Source: an uncultured Cocleimonas sp. (lineage in GTDB: Bacteria > Pseudomonadota > Gammaproteobacteria > Thiotrichales > Thiotrichaceae). Taken from it: a DNA stretch of 6,546 nucleotides. Location of the stretch: assembly GCA_937974135.1 (NCBI GenBank), contig CALJIH010000097.1:1-6546 (forward strand), written 5' to 3'. Made by a program: the position numbers and the translations under genes. Of the stretch, positions 5,702 to 6,546 are shown piece by piece. How positions within the stretch are numbered: the first letter of the stretch is position 1; each line of letters begins with the position of its first letter. Below the pieces are notes generated by a model, which did not search any database, was not told the origin of the DNA, and saw only the letters and a list, made by a program, of their open reading frames with translations.

Positions 5702-6406
5702 TTATTTTTCTTCATCGAGTCCGTGGACAGCTAGCTTTTCTTTAGCCTTCTTCCCAATGAAAATAGTAACAATAAGAGTAGCAATAATACCAATTACCAG
5801 AAAAGCTAATTTAGCAGTTGAAGTAGAGCCCTCTGCAGCATTTGCACCGATCGAACCAATCCATACATACAACAATGTACCGGGCATGATGCCAAATAAG
5901 GTCGCTAAAATGTAGGGAACAAACTTAACGGCGGTTACGCCAAATAACCAATTTTGTAAACTAAACGGCATGGCCGGCGAAAAGCGCATAAGGCCAACCA
6001 CTTTCCAGCCTTCTTCTTTTATAGCTTCGTTTATTGCATTGAACAAAGGCTTTTTGCTTAGCGTATTTTCCACAGAGTTTCTGAATAAATAACGTGCCGC
6101 AAGAAAAGACATTCCTGCACCTAAGGTTGCACCCGTAACTACAATAAAGAATCCCCATAATCCAAACGCGATCCCTGCTGTTATCGTCAGCAATGCACCT
6201 GGGATTAGAATGAAACTCGCTATTGCATAGCCAAAGATTGAAATAATCCAACCAAGAGCACCTAAGTCTTGAACCCAAATTCTAAATGATGTTATCCATT
6301 CATTTAGTGGCAAAACGCGGTAAAGTAATAACAAGCCTATAAACAAAGCGAGATAAATACCTCGTTTTATCCACGGTGAGCTTTCATTTTTATTGGTGTT
6401 ACTCAT
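5702..6406 (-). CDS. TVP38/TMEM64 family (VTT/SNARE-associated, DedA-like) membrane protein
   Basis: Using the ATG at 6406 it is a 234-residue inner-membrane protein. Hydrophobic segments lie at about 16-33, 50-75, 78-105, 158-182 and 199-218. The VTT domain is recognised by FILIPGALLTITAGIAFG (65-82) with GATLGAGMSFLAARY (92-106), then the family motif LMRFSPAMPFSLQNWLFG (139-156) and GIMPGTLLYVWIGS (172-185). The tail is charged and probably cytoplasmic. Family members have re-entrant loops and are thought to act in lipid or small-molecule movement across membranes; substrate is unknown here. A TTG at 6421 would add five residues, but the ATG is preceded by AGG at a 7-base spacing and is preferred. 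This family is known fused to flavoprotein disulfide reductases of the type encoded at 1062-2495, which supports a joint role. It has its own promoter and terminator, so it is a single-gene transcript here. Confidence 0.9.
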   Translation of the reverse strand: MSNTNKNESSPWIKRGIYLALFIGLLLLYRVLPLNEWITSFRIWVQDLGALGWIISIFGYAIASFILIPGALLTITAGIAFGLWGFFIVVTGATLGAGMSFLAARYLFRNSVENTLSKKPLFNAINEAIKEEGWKVVGLMRFSPAMPFSLQNWLFGVTAVKFVPYILATLFGIMPGTLLYVWIGSIGANAAEGSTSTAKLAFLVIGIIATLIVTIFIGKKAKEKLAVHGLDEEK

Positions 6407-6413
6407 AATTATA

Positions 6414-6416
6414 CCT
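6414..6416 (-). promoter_or_regulatory. Ribosome binding site that decides the TVP38 start
   Basis: On the minus strand an AGG core (within GATAGGTATAATTATG) lies 7 bases before the ATG at 6406. It lies inside the longer reading frame that would begin at the TTG at 6421, which favours the ATG start. Confidence 0.45.
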
Positions 6417-6433
6417 ATCAAAGTTCTTCATAA

Positions 6434-6442
6434 ATTATAACA
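6434..6442 (-). promoter_or_regulatory. Extended -10 promoter of the TVP38/TMEM64 gene
   Basis: On the minus strand TGTTATAAT gives a perfect -10 hexamer with an extended-10 TG. No good -35 box is seen at 16-18 bp upstream, which is usual for extended -10 promoters. Transcription would start near 6427, leaving a leader of about 20 bases before the ATG at 6406, enough to include the AGG site. Confidence 0.5.
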
Positions 6443-6481
6443 GACTATACGAGTCCACTATCTAATCTGGATACATTTAAT

Positions 6482-6510
6482 TTCAAATATATTCTTAGGC
6501 AAAGTATAAT
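6482..6510 (+). promoter_or_regulatory. Possible rightward promoter leading out of the window
   Basis: TTCAAA (6482-6487) and a perfect TATAAT (6505-6510) are separated by 17 bp on the plus strand, pointing toward the window end. It is divergent from the TVP38 gene. No reading frame is visible in the remaining 36 bases, which hold a run of seven C flanked by AAAAAG and CTTTTT. Chance occurrence in this AT-rich stretch is possible. Confidence 0.3.
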
Positions 6511-6546
6511 GGTTAAATGTAAAAAGACACCCCCCCACTTTTTGCC

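Noticed and set aside
5961..6278. Open frame of 105 codons on the minus strand, Cys-rich.
   Set aside because: It is a shifted-frame shadow of the TVP38/TMEM64 gene, which has the family motifs in the other frame.
6521..6543. AAAAAG and CTTTTT flanking a C-run at the window end as a terminator.
   Set aside because: The stem would be only 6 A/T-rich pairs around a long C-rich loop, and the sequence is cut off before any tail can be judged.
1..6546. CRISPR array, tRNA, rRNA, insertion sequence, prophage or toxin-antitoxin genes.
   Set aside because: No spaced direct repeats, cloverleaf, transposase or integrase motifs or small paired genes were seen on either strand.

Overview
The window is AT-rich, densely coded bacterial DNA. 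Protein style and gene families (a DUF547 exported protein, a mercuric-reductase-like flavoprotein without metal-binding ends, a TVP38/TMEM64 membrane protein, and the TIGR04282/TIGR04283 glycosyltransferase pair) suggest a marine gammaproteobacterium. This is a judgement from family resemblance; no rRNA or tRNA is present to confirm it.

Layout. At the left edge (1-74, minus) is the start of a membrane-protein gene running out of the window. A divergent intergenic region of about 200 bp follows. Plus-strand genes then run from 278 to 4701: a secreted DUF547 protein; a class-I flavoprotein disulfide oxidoreductase; after a 136-bp gap with a hairpin, a methylthioadenosine (MTA) phosphorylase-type enzyme; then two glycosyltransferase/nucleotidyltransferase-fold proteins. 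The last three genes overlap at their junctions (8 bp with a GTG start, then a 4-bp ATGA), so they look translationally coupled. A radical SAM gene (5614-4688, minus) meets this run tail to tail with a 14-bp overlap. Further right, a TVP38/TMEM64 membrane protein (6406-5702, minus) has a clear intrinsic terminator and a good extended -10 promoter.

How the genes may work together. TIGR04282 and TIGR04283 are named for arsenosugar biosynthesis neighbourhoods. In that pathway a radical SAM enzyme attaches a 5'-deoxyadenosyl group to dimethylarsenite, adenine must then be removed, and the remaining ribose derivative is glycosidically linked to a polar alcohol. The overlapping trio fits this logic: an MTA phosphorylase-like enzyme would release adenine from a 5'-modified 5'-deoxyadenosine and give a ribose-1-phosphate, the TIGR04282 protein (nucleotidyltransferase-like fold) could activate it, and the TIGR04283 protein could transfer it. 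The radical SAM gene next door is not a standard ArsS but has its own Cys-rich tail. No arsM, classical arsS or ars resistance gene lies in the window, so the substrate (arsenic, another element, or ordinary MTA salvage) is open. The flavoprotein and the TVP38 protein belong to families that also occur fused in one polypeptide, which supports a shared role.
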